Shown piece by piece: positions 1 through 5,439 of a stretch of DNA of 5,682 bases. Source of the DNA: an uncultured Oscillospiraceae bacterium. GTDB taxonomy: Bacteria; Bacillota; Clostridia; Oscillospirales; Oscillospiraceae. The stretch spans positions 1 through 5,682 of the forward strand of contig CAAEKI010000158.1 in assembly GCA_900756495.1 (NCBI GenBank), in the 5' to 3' direction. The first letter of the stretch is position 1. Every line of letters begins with the position of its first letter. The notes below the pieces were generated by a model. That model saw only the letters and a program-made list of their open reading frames with translations. It had not been told where the DNA came from and did not search any database. The position numbers and the translations under genes are program-made.

Positions 1-310
1 CGGCCAGCAGTTCGGTATCCATTCTGGGTATCAGCACATCCCGCGAAATATCCAGGGGGAGCCCATAAAATTCCCACTCCCCGATGATATAGGCCACCGG
101 CTCCCCAGCCAGGCGGCGATTCAGCAGCTCTTCCACCCGGTTCTCCACCTGGGCCGAGGCGTAGAGCGCCGAATCCCGGTAAAATTGTTCCCTCGACTTG
201 TCGGCGGCATAGCAGACAATCTCCCGCGCCTCCAGCTGCGCGCTCTCCACTCCGGCGGCGCGCAGGCGCTTGCGGGCGTCCAGGTAAAGGTTGTTATAGG
301 TCGCAGCCAC
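1..310 (-). CDS. prmC: PrmC, peptide chain release factor N5-glutamine methyltransferase, N-terminal part (cut by window edge)
   Basis: PrmC methylates the glutamine of the GGQ motif in release factors RF1 and RF2, using S-adenosylmethionine, in the cytoplasm. The visible 103 codons are the N-terminal helical substrate-binding domain and the start of the Rossmann methyltransferase domain. Recognition rests on the family signature at residues 66-102: RRLAGEPVAYIIGEWEFYG, then DVLIPRMDTELL (usually written PRPETE in the family; PRMDTE is a conservative variant). The SAM-binding and NPPY motifs lie beyond the window. The start is GTG at 310: this frame has no ATG upstream, and AAAGGA lies 9 nt ahead of the GTG. 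An ATG at 333 is out of frame. The gene follows yqhQ on the same strand, the usual neighbour in Bacillota, with prfA expected next (inference). Identification is confident; the exact start is less so. Confidence 0.93.
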   Translation of the reverse strand, partial: MAATYNNLYLDARKRLRAAGVESAQLEAREIVCYAADKSREQFYRDSALYASAQVENRVEELLNRRLAGEPVAYIIGEWEFYGLPLDISRDVLIPRMDTELLA

Positions 311-319
311 ACTCCCACG

Positions 320-325
320 TCCTTT
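320..325 (-). promoter_or_regulatory. Ribosome binding site of prmC
   Basis: AAAGGA on the minus strand ends 9 nt before the GTG at 310. It decides the start, because the nearby ATG at 333 is in a different frame from the PrmC protein and lies upstream of this site. Confidence 0.6.
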
Positions 326-349
326 AAAACCATATCTGATATATACTTC

Positions 350-361
350 CTGCAAATGCAG
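350..361. repeat. Short palindrome CTGCA-AA-TGCAG upstream of prmC
   Basis: Five-base arms enclose two bases, about 40 nt upstream of the prmC start, beside an AT-rich run (331-346). It may be part of a weak prmC promoter or operator. I see TATATA/TATATC hexamers for a -10 but no convincing -35, so no promoter is called. Confidence 0.3.
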
Positions 362-371
362 TTCTTAGAGT

Positions 372-392
372 CCCGCCCTCTCTCCCGGCGGG
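372..392. repeat. Hairpin CCCGCC / GGCGGG next to the outer repeat copy
   Basis: Six-base arms at 372-377 and 387-392 enclose 9 bases. The right arm lies inside the 97-bp repeat copy A and includes one of its three mismatches (G392), so this stem does not exist at copy B. No T-run follows on either strand, so it is not called a terminator. Confidence 0.4.
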
Positions 393-478
393 GTGGGCAT
401 CGCTCCGGCCCTCTCTCCACTCCTACCAGCGGTCGCTGCCCTTCTCTCGTGGCAGTACCTCCTTAAGCGCCGCGATGC
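382..478 (-). repeat. 97-bp direct repeat, copy A (between yqhQ and prmC)
   Basis: This stretch matches 588-684 at 94 of 97 positions, same orientation, offset 206 bp. Differences are at 392 (G vs A), 419 (A vs G) and 474 (G vs A). It contains a second copy of the last 17 codons and stop of yqhQ plus about 41 bp of its 3' flank. Homology stops sharply at both edges: 381 vs 587 and 479 vs 685 differ, and the flanks diverge from there. Confidence 0.95.
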
Positions 479-485
479 GCCCCAT
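423..485 (-). pseudogene. Duplicated 3' tail of yqhQ, readable as a 20-residue mini-frame
   Basis: Inside repeat copy A the minus strand repeats the YqhQ C-terminus (IAALKEVLPREKGSDRW, then TAG). The only difference in the coding part, at 474, is a synonymous third base of Ile (ATC here, ATT in yqhQ). Upstream of it an ATG at 485 lies in frame and would give MGR before the Ile, but that part comes from the neighbouring hairpin element and has no good ribosome binding site. The likeliest reading is a non-functional gene remnant left by duplication; translation as a small peptide cannot be excluded. Confidence 0.7.
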
Positions 486-506
486 GAAATCTGCGATTCC
501 ATGGGG
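480..506 (-). repeat. Hairpin 1, 12-pair stem with 3-base loop
   Basis: Arms CCCCATG (480-486) and CATGGGG (500-506) enclose AATC (488-491) pairing with GATT (495-498), loop 492-494. Positions 487 and 499 are A and C on the plus strand, a mismatch, but G and T on the minus strand, giving a G-U wobble in RNA. The fold is therefore complete only in a minus-strand transcript. Confidence 0.7.
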
Positions 507-521
507 ACCCCGATTCCATCT

Positions 522-550
522 TCTGCGGGCAAACTCAATTTGCCCGCAGA
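522..550. repeat. Hairpin 2, perfect 12-bp stem TCTGCGGGCAAA / TTTGCCCGCAGA
   Basis: Arms at 522-533 and 539-550 are perfectly complementary with a 5-base loop (CTCAA, 534-538). No T-run follows on the minus strand (AGATGG follows), and CAAGG follows on the plus strand. Confidence 0.85.
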
Positions 551-578
551 CAAGGTTCCGCCTTCGGCGGAACGCTTG
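551..578. repeat. Hairpin 3, CAAG-GTTCCGCC / GGCGGAAC-CTTG
   Basis: The inner stem of 8 bp (555-562 with 566-573) encloses a 3-base loop. An outer 4-bp stem (551-554 with 575-578) continues it past a single bulged base at 574. It abuts hairpin 2 directly. Confidence 0.8.
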
Positions 579-580
579 TA

Positions 581-596
581 CGCCGGACTCCCGGCG
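581..596. repeat. Hairpin 4, CGCCGG / CCGGCG with 4-base loop
   Basis: Arms at 581-586 and 591-596. The right arm is within repeat copy B (588-684) while the left arm is in the spacer, so the stem straddles the repeat boundary. Confidence 0.6.
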
Positions 597-684
597 GAGT
601 GGGCATCGCTCCGGCCCTCTCTCCGCTCCTACCAGCGGTCGCTGCCCTTCTCTCGTGGCAGTACCTCCTTAAGCGCCGCAATGC
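588..684 (-). repeat. 97-bp direct repeat, copy B (3' end of yqhQ plus flank)
   Basis: This is the copy that forms the genuine end of yqhQ: stop codon at 629-631 and 41 bp of 3' flank down to 588. It also carries an 8-bp inverted repeat, GTGGGCAT (599-606) with ATGCCCAC (681-688), whose second arm runs 4 bp past the repeat edge and is not conserved at copy A. Confidence 0.95.
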
Positions 685-1603
685 CCACTTCAATCATGGA
701 GTCGTCGGGCTCAAAGGTGGTCCAGCGCTGGATCCCCATACCGGGGGCGCGGACAATGCGGCAGAACAGATTGTCGTGCCCGCCCACATACCGGTTGAGC
801 TCCCAGGTCAGCGCCACAATCACAGGCAGCAGCAGCAGATGGAGCCCTATGCGGACCAGGGTATTGTCAATCTGGAAAGGGGTAAACACCAGCACCGACA
901 CCAGAATCGAGATGAAGACCACCACAAAGAGAAAGCTGGTGCCGCAGCGCGGATGGTGCTTGGGCTGAATGCGGACATTTTCCACCGTCAGCTCCAGGCC
1001 CTTTTCATAACAGAAGATGGACTTGTGCTCCGCCCCGTGGTAGGAGAAGACCCTTCGGATCTCCTTCATATGGGAACAGAGAATGAGATAGCCCAGGAAG
1101 ATGACCATTCGGAGCACGCCTTCCACGACGCTGCGTATCCACAGGGGCATGGCGGGAACAAGCCAGGCCAGTCCCCCGGCGGCCAGGGTCGGCAGCAGGA
1201 TAAACAGGACCACTGAGAAGCCGATTCCCAATACCACTGCCAGCGTTGTAAAGAGGGCCACCGCCTTCTCATTGCCCAGATGCTTTTCCAGCCAGGCCTC
1301 GAATTTGGAGGGCTCCTCCTCCACCTCGTCCTCAGGATAGAACTCTGAAGAATACATCAGCGCAGTGACGCCTGTGTAGAGAGACAGGCAGAAATTGACC
1401 ACGCCCCGGATCAGAGGCCATCCCAGTATGGGGTATTTGTCCTTGACCAGCTTCCGCTCTTCTGTCTTGACCTCCAGCTCTCCGTCCGGCTTGCGCACCA
1501 CGATGGACTTCTTGTCCGGCCCCATCATCATAATTCCCTCAATAAGGGCCTGTCCGCCAATCATGGTACGGAAGGATGGGCAGGATTTGTTTTCTTCCGG
1601 CAT
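629..1603 (-). CDS. yqhQ: YqhQ-like integral membrane protein, DUF1385 family
   Basis: A 324-residue membrane protein of the DUF1385 family (YqhQ in Bacillus subtilis), about the usual family length; its biochemical role is not established to my knowledge. Family landmarks are GGQALIEGIMM (16-26), YHGAEHK (188-194), HPRCGTSF (217-224) and RAPGMGIQRWTTFEPDDSM (285-303). The His/Cys/Glu-rich motifs could suggest metal binding (inference). Hydrophobic segments lie near 115-140, 143-175, 222-242 and 249-268, with an acidic stretch at 88-98. The ATG at 1603 is preceded by AGGAGA with a 7-nt gap, and the gene has its own promoter. In Bacillota this family commonly sits next to prmC and prfA, as here. 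The odd point is the 3' end: the last 17 codons and stop are duplicated 206 bp downstream, leaving this copy intact. Confidence 0.93.
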   Translation of the reverse strand: MPEENKSCPSFRTMIGGQALIEGIMMMGPDKKSIVVRKPDGELEVKTEERKLVKDKYPILGWPLIRGVVNFCLSLYTGVTALMYSSEFYPEDEVEEEPSKFEAWLEKHLGNEKAVALFTTLAVVLGIGFSVVLFILLPTLAAGGLAWLVPAMPLWIRSVVEGVLRMVIFLGYLILCSHMKEIRRVFSYHGAEHKSIFCYEKGLELTVENVRIQPKHHPRCGTSFLFVVVFISILVSVLVFTPFQIDNTLVRIGLHLLLLPVIVALTWELNRYVGGHDNLFCRIVRAPGMGIQRWTTFEPDDSMIEVGIAALKEVLPREKGSDRW

Positions 1604-1632
1604 GTGTGTTTCTCCTAACTGTGTATGAAAAG

Positions 1633-1661
1633 ATTATAGCAAATCCCCATGCAAAACGCAA
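1633..1661 (-). promoter_or_regulatory. Promoter of yqhQ, near-consensus housekeeping type
   Basis: On the minus strand, TTGCGT (-35, 1661-1656), a 17-bp spacer, then TATAAT (-10, 1638-1633) preceded by TGC, an extended -10. Transcription should begin near 1626, giving a leader of about 23 nt carrying AGGAGA. It separates yqhQ from the kinase operon, although no terminator is seen between them. A GTTCGAAC palindrome lies at 1667-1674. Confidence 0.88.
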
Positions 1662-1681
1662 GGGTTGTTCGAACTTTTGTT

Positions 1682-3163
1682 CTATTCCCCGATAGGCAGG
1701 TGTATGGTGACGATGCAGCCTCCGCCCTCGGCATTGCCGATATCCAGCCGCCCCTCGTGGCGGGTGATGATCTCATCGCACACTGCAAGGCCGATGCCAG
1801 ACCCTCGGGCTTTGGAGGACCCCTTGTAGAACTTGTACTTCACGTGGGGCAGCTCCTCTTCGGGGATCCCGGGGCCATAGTCCCGGATGGTGATGACGGC
1901 CTCACTCCCCTCCCTGCGAATGGCGGTGTCAATCCGCTTGCCTGAGCCGCCATGCTTGGCGGCGTTGTCCAGCAGATTACAGAAGACCTGGCGCAGCCGC
2001 TCCGGATCCCCGTTCATGGGCGGAAATTCCTCTTCGCAGTCGGTGTGGTTCAGCTCAATGCCCTCCCGGCGGAAAAACTCCCGGTAGGTATATACCGCAT
2101 CCTCCAGCTCCGCCTTGATGTCCATGGGCTCAATGGAGAGCGTGAAGCGGCCGTCCTCAATGCGGGAGAACTCCAGCAGCTCCTCCACCATGTTGGTCAG
2201 GCGCCGCGCCTCGGACACAATGATCCCCATTCCCTTCTTCACATCCTGGGCGTCCCGCACCTCGCCGTTCATGATGGTCTCGGCCCACCCGTTGATGGCG
2301 GTGAGGGGGGTGCGCAGCTCGTGGGAAACGGAGGAGATAAACTCCGACTTCAGGTTCTCGGACTGCTTGATGCGCAGCGACATATCGTTGATAGCGTCGG
2401 TGAGGACGCCAATCTCGTCGTCATATTTCTTTTCAATCTGAATCCCGTAAGACCCCTCGGCAATGCGTTTGGCCGTCTCCGTGATGCCGGTAACCGGATC
2501 CACGATGGAGCGCACGAAGTAGAGGTTGGAGAAATAGATCATGGCCAGGATCACAACCCCGATTACCAGGGCGATGGCCACAATAATCACCATCTGCCGG
2601 TCCACCAGGGCCAGAGAGGTGACATAGCGCACCGCGGCCACCGCCTGTCCCTCGGTCAGCAGTGGGGTGGAGACTGCCATAATATGTTCTCCCGTGCTGG
2701 GATCCCGCCCCGTCCATGTGTTCTGCTTGGGATTTTCCGGGTCAAGCGCGATGGCGATATCCGGCGTGTTGGGCGAGGTAAAGGCCATCAGGCCGAAGCT
2801 GGAAAAGCGGACCAGCCCATCCTCGTCGATAAATTGAAGCTCCAGACTGTCCTTCCCTTCAAAGTTGCTGGCCACATAGGCGGCGGCCAGTTGGTAATAC
2901 TCCTCCTCATTGCTGTACTTCATGCTGGGAAAATCCACGACGGTGTTGGCCCGGGAAACCAGTCCGGCCTGCATGGTATCGTAATAGTATCCCGCCATCG
3001 CCACGGAAAAGGCCACCACGGCCAGAAGGAGGATGAAGAACACGGCGCTGAGGGAGTTTACCATCCAGCGCCGGCGGATGCCTTTGATTTTGCTCAACTG
3101 CTTCACCACCTGGGTTGTTGGGTTGGGAAAGCGCGGGGCGTCTCGCCGGCTCAGAACCCCCAT
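1682..3163 (-). CDS. Membrane sensor histidine kinase with HAMP domain
   Basis: A 493-residue classical kinase that autophosphorylates on His and passes the phosphate to the adjacent regulator. Domains in order: short basic cytoplasmic N-terminus (1-36), first membrane helix (about 37-60), extracytoplasmic sensor (about 61-190) resembling the PAS/Cache-like fold of PhoR/WalK-type kinases, second membrane helix (191-213), HAMP linker (about 214-268), dimerisation/phosphoacceptor helix with HELRTPLT (281-288, H281 phosphorylated), and HATPase with N box NLLDNAAKH (396-404), G1 DYGPGI (428-433) and G2 GSGIGLA (454-460). All catalytic boxes are intact. The ATG at 3163 lies inside the regulator gene, overlapping its end by 13 nt, which indicates translational coupling; the ribosome site is weak (GGGGA). 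A start at the Met34 codon is possible but has no better site. The ligand cannot be read from the sequence. Confidence 0.95.
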   Translation of the reverse strand: MGVLSRRDAPRFPNPTTQVVKQLSKIKGIRRRWMVNSLSAVFFILLLAVVAFSVAMAGYYYDTMQAGLVSRANTVVDFPSMKYSNEEEYYQLAAAYVASNFEGKDSLELQFIDEDGLVRFSSFGLMAFTSPNTPDIAIALDPENPKQNTWTGRDPSTGEHIMAVSTPLLTEGQAVAAVRYVTSLALVDRQMVIIVAIALVIGVVILAMIYFSNLYFVRSIVDPVTGITETAKRIAEGSYGIQIEKKYDDEIGVLTDAINDMSLRIKQSENLKSEFISSVSHELRTPLTAINGWAETIMNGEVRDAQDVKKGMGIIVSEARRLTNMVEELLEFSRIEDGRFTLSIEPMDIKAELEDAVYTYREFFRREGIELNHTDCEEEFPPMNGDPERLRQVFCNLLDNAAKHGGSGKRIDTAIRREGSEAVITIRDYGPGIPEEELPHVKYKFYKGSSKARGSGIGLAVCDEIITRHEGRLDIGNAEGGGCIVTIHLPIGE

Positions 3164-3837
3164 TTATACCCGTATCCCCACACGGTGGTGATAAAGGCCG
3201 GGTTGGTCGGATCGTCCTCGATTTTGATACGGAGGCGGCGAATGTTGACGTCCACAATCTTCAGCTCTCCGAAATAATCCCTGCCCCAAACCGCATCCAG
3301 AATTTCTTCTCTGGAGAGAGCCTTGCCGGGGTTGTCCATGAAGAGCTTGATGATGGAATACTCCACCTGGGTCAGCTTGATCCGGGCCCCATTTTTCTCC
3401 AGGGTCCTGTTGCGGGTATTCAGCAGGAAGGGCGGCTGACTGATTTCTCCCGTATCTGCCGGCTCCCCGCCGCCGGTGCGGCGGTAGAGCGCGTCGATGC
3501 GGGCGGTCAGCTCGGCCGGAGAAAAGGGCTTGGTGACATAGTCGTCCGCCCCCGTCATCAGTCCGGTCACCTTATCCATCTCCTGGGTGCGGGCAGTCAG
3601 CATGATAATCCCTATCTTGTTGTCCCCTGCCCGGATACGCCTGCACACCTCAAATCCATCCATATCAGGAAGCATGATGTCCAGCAGCGCCACCTTGATA
3701 TCGGGGTTGCGCTTGAGCTGCTGGAGCGCCTCTTCACCGGTGCCCGCCTCAATGGCCTCGTAGCCCGCCCGTTTCAGATTGATGACCACAAAACTGCGGA
3801 TATTGGCCTCGTCCTCCAGCACCAGGACCTTTTTCAT
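3151..3837 (-). CDS. OmpR/PhoB-family response regulator
   Basis: A 228-residue DNA-binding regulator of the usual family length. The receiver domain (1-120) has the acidic pair E8-D9, phosphoacceptor D53 (in LLDIMLPDMDG), switch residue T81 and K103 (in TKPF). A linker (121-132) joins the winged-helix domain (about 133-228), which shows LTQVEYSIIKLF, the SREEILDAVWG segment, the VDVNIRRLRIKIE recognition helix and the C-terminal ITTVWGYGYKW hairpin. The partner kinase follows immediately and overlaps by 13 nt. AAGGAAGGAG lies 10 nt ahead of the ATG at 3837. Only 27 nt separate it from the lipoprotein gene upstream, so it is probably co-transcribed with it. All residues needed for phosphorylation are present. 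Confidence 0.96.
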   Translation of the reverse strand: MKKVLVLEDEANIRSFVVINLKRAGYEAIEAGTGEEALQQLKRNPDIKVALLDIMLPDMDGFEVCRRIRAGDNKIGIIMLTARTQEMDKVTGLMTGADDYVTKPFSPAELTARIDALYRRTGGGEPADTGEISQPPFLLNTRNRTLEKNGARIKLTQVEYSIIKLFMDNPGKALSREEILDAVWGRDYFGELKIVDVNIRRLRIKIEDDPTNPAFITTVWGYGYKWGF

Positions 3838-3864
3838 GTGGGATGCACTCCTTCCTTTTACCAG

Positions 3865-5235
3865 TTACCGGCCGGCCGACCAGTCGGTCTTAATGAGAGA
3901 AAAGTTGGCAATCACGCCCGCCTCATCCAGGCCGCAGTCCCAGTCGCACTCGTGGAACTCGGCCACATAGAGGCTGCTGTCATCCGCCCCCGCGTTGGGC
4001 AGCAGAGAAAAGCGGTTGCCCAGCCCAGCCCGGATTTGCCGGTTGGAGCCTGTAAGCCAGTAGATCGTCAGAAAGGGCTCCGGTTCCCCGTCCGCTCCCC
4101 GGTGGGAAAAGACCACCGCCCGCTCCCCGCCGCCGGTCAGATCCCGGCGTTCCAGGATGAGGCTGCCCTCCCAGCTGTCCGGCAGGATGAAATACCACCC
4201 GTCCCGCTCGTTGTGGTAGGTCGTGAACACCGGCCACGCAACGCCGTTGATGTCATACTGCCGCCAGTGGATGGACCAGAAATTCACCGCTCCGCTGGAC
4301 CGGCTGTCGATGGGCACGGGCAGAGGGATCTCCGTGACGTTATCCCCGTTGATATCGGAGGCCCCCCAGCTGTCCTCCATGCCGTTGTACCAGCGCACCG
4401 TGCTCTCGCTCTCCTGGGTTGCGCTGTCCAGAGTGATATTGGCCAGCGCGCCGTCCCGCCAGGCAAACACATCGGTGATGTATCCCTTTTCCCCATAGGT
4501 AAAGGGCACAAAGACAGCCGGAATATTGTCCCGCAGATAACCGGTGGTCACACCTCCGCTGATAACCGTATTAATGCCCCGGGAGAGAGGCGCTGTGGAA
4601 TCCAGCCCCACTACGCCGCCGCGGAAATTGTACAGCTCAGCCCGGTTCTCCCCTTCTCCTGTGCCGGTACGAATGACCAGGATTTCCTTCTGATTGTCCA
4701 TATCCAGATCGTACACTCGGTACTCGGTATAGTCGGTGCGCAGCAGCTCCACCACCTGGGCATTGTCTACCGAATAGGCCGCCAGTGAGTGGAGCTTGTC
4801 GCTCATCTGCCAGTCCACTACGACTTCCTTGGCGGGACTGTCGTCCAGATTCTCATAGGAGACGGAATAAATGGCGTCTCCGATTCCCTCAATCACCGCG
4901 TCCAGCTCGTACTCATCGCCGATCCTGCGGTAAATATAAATCTTCAGCGGCTTTTCTTCCGCGCTGAACCGGAAAAAGGTAATGGCCTCCTGAACGCCGT
5001 CACCGTCCAGATCCTGGAGCTGGACCGACTGGATATATTCACCGGTGAGGGGGGCGATATATTCTCCTCCCTGGTCCCGAATTTCTTTGATTTTGCTCTG
5101 GAGCGCCCAATACTCCGCCGGCGCCTCGGGCACGGCATAGAGCTCGTCCACCGAGCGGAAAAAACAGCCCGTCAGCAGCGCCAGCATAGCCATCAGCAGG
5201 AGGCAGAGCGGTATTGCGCGTCTTTTCATCTTCAT
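3865..5235 (-). CDS. Secreted lipoprotein with Ca-loop-like (VCBS/FG-GAP-type) repeats
   Basis: A 456-residue protein with a basic N-terminus (MKMKRR), a hydrophobic core and the lipobox LLTGC, so it should be lipidated at C24 and held on the outer face of the membrane. Four D-x-D-x-D-x-x-x-E-type loops typical of FG-GAP/VCBS calcium-binding repeats are seen: DLDGDGVQE (about 75-83), a degenerate NLDDSPAKE (129-137), DLDMDNQKE (176-184) and DINGDNVTE (294-302). The C-terminal part (about 340-456) contains GWYFILPDSWEG and no repeat I recognise. This suggests a partial beta-propeller or repeat platform plus a C-terminal domain. No enzyme motif is visible. It heads the operon with the regulator and kinase, so it may be an accessory sensor for that system (inference). 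The ATG at 5235 is chosen with GGAGG 6 nt ahead; ATG 5229 is equally possible. Confidence 0.85.
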   Translation of the reverse strand: MKMKRRAIPLCLLLMAMLALLTGCFFRSVDELYAVPEAPAEYWALQSKIKEIRDQGGEYIAPLTGEYIQSVQLQDLDGDGVQEAITFFRFSAEEKPLKIYIYRRIGDEYELDAVIEGIGDAIYSVSYENLDDSPAKEVVVDWQMSDKLHSLAAYSVDNAQVVELLRTDYTEYRVYDLDMDNQKEILVIRTGTGEGENRAELYNFRGGVVGLDSTAPLSRGINTVISGGVTTGYLRDNIPAVFVPFTYGEKGYITDVFAWRDGALANITLDSATQESESTVRWYNGMEDSWGASDINGDNVTEIPLPVPIDSRSSGAVNFWSIHWRQYDINGVAWPVFTTYHNERDGWYFILPDSWEGSLILERRDLTGGGERAVVFSHRGADGEPEPFLTIYWLTGSNRQIRAGLGNRFSLLPNAGADDSSLYVAEFHECDWDCGLDEAGVIANFSLIKTDWSAGR

Positions 5236-5238
5236 CAA

Positions 5239-5246
5239 CCTCCTCC
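5239..5246 (-). promoter_or_regulatory. Ribosome binding site GGAGGAGG of the lipoprotein gene
   Basis: The minus strand reads GGAGGAGG directly followed by TTGATGAAGATG. A TTG start at 5238 would have zero spacing and is excluded. GGAGG at 5246-5242 suits the ATG at 5235 (6 nt) and AGGAGG at 5244-5239 suits the ATG at 5229 (9 nt). Confidence 0.8.
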
Positions 5247-5263
5247 GGAGGGCTTGCCGCCAT

Positions 5264-5330
5264 AATTCACCACAGTATCTTTTATATCATAGCATATTTT
5301 TTACGCAAAAGATATGCCTAATTGTGAATT
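5264..5330. repeat. Nested inverted repeats centred on the lipoprotein promoter
   Basis: Outer arms AATTCAC (5264-5270) and GTGAATT (5324-5330), and inner perfect 8-bp arms TATCTTTT (5276-5283) and AAAAGATA (5307-5314), share nearly the same centre (5297 and 5295). The inner arms overlap the -10 and -35 regions of the promoter. Such an arrangement would suit a dimeric regulator, possibly the response regulator encoded downstream, but AT-rich DNA produces short palindromes easily. Confidence 0.45.
5281..5314 (-). promoter_or_regulatory. Promoter of the lipoprotein-regulator-kinase operon
   Basis: Two overlapping readings fit on the minus strand. One is TTGCGT (5308-5303), 16-bp spacer, TATAAA (5286-5281). 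The other is an extended -10, TGC-TATGAT (TATGAT at 5291-5286), with a poor -35 (TATCTT, 5314-5309) 17 bp upstream. Either predicts a start near 5275-5280 and a leader of about 40-45 nt with the GGAGGAGG site. Confidence 0.65.
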
Positions 5331-5372
5331 TTCCGGCTTCTCCGCTTCTCCCCGCTCATCGCTCCATGCGCC

Positions 5373-5401
5373 TTGATTGTGAGGAAAATGTGTGCTACAA
5401 T
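5373..5401 (+). promoter_or_regulatory. Promoter of the zinc-ribbon gene
   Basis: TTGATT (5373-5378), 17-bp spacer, TACAAT (5396-5401) preceded by TGC (extended -10). A start near 5408 gives a leader of about 32 nt. It runs divergently from the lipoprotein promoter about 60 bp away. It overlaps an in-frame GTG at 5392 and so rules that codon out as the translation start. Confidence 0.8.
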
Positions 5402-5425
5402 ACTGCGGAACAAATTTTGAGCGAC

Positions 5426-5431
5426 AGGGGA
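5426..5431 (+). promoter_or_regulatory. Ribosome binding site AGGGGA of the zinc-ribbon gene
   Basis: AGGGGA ends 8 nt before the ATG at 5440, a normal distance. The ATG at 5431 overlaps the site itself, so the later ATG is preferred. Confidence 0.6.
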
Positions 5432-5439
5432 TGTTACTT

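Larger units (their letters stand above)
479..587 (-). other. 109-bp structured hairpin element between the direct repeats
   Basis: Nearly the whole stretch can fold into four successive hairpins: 480-506, 522-550, 551-578 and 581-596 (the last overlaps the repeat edge). There is no credible reading frame and no T-run typical of an intrinsic terminator. The octamer GATTCCAT also occurs twice, at 495-502 and 512-519. It resembles REP/MITE-type intergenic repeats or a small structured RNA segment. Being downstream of yqhQ and upstream of prmC, it would be in the transcript made by read-through. Whether it recurs in the genome cannot be told from one window. Confidence 0.6.

Noticed and set aside
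121..333. Minus-strand ATG at 333 as a gene start
   Set aside because: It is out of frame with the clear PrmC protein. The in-frame GTG at 310 with AAAGGA fits better.
522..578. Intrinsic (Rho-independent) terminator for yqhQ
   Set aside because: The stems are strong but none is followed by a T-run on the minus or plus strand.
382..684. CRISPR array or a classical insertion sequence
   Set aside because: Only two repeats of 97 bp, no series of spacers, no transposase frame and no terminal inverted repeats bounding the unit.
393..1216. Plus-strand frames at 393-968 and 599-1216 with identical N-termini
   Set aside because: The shared N-termini come from the 97-bp direct repeat read antisense, and the rest is antisense to yqhQ. 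Not genes.
1952..4788. Two long open frames on the plus strand (1952-3277, 441 codons; 3115-4788, 557 codons)
   Set aside because: They are antisense to the kinase, regulator and lipoprotein, whose proteins carry complete recognised motifs. The plus-strand translations are His/Gly/Arg-rich, show no domain, and have no promoter or ribosome site.
5236..5238. TTG start of the lipoprotein at 5238
   Set aside because: It touches the AGGAGG site with no spacing. The ATGs at 5235 and 5229 have proper spacing.
5331..5372. Pyrimidine-rich stretch with loosely repeated CTTCTCC/CGCT units in the divergent intergenic region
   Set aside because: The repeats are short and irregular, with no matching palindrome or known motif; I see no feature in it.
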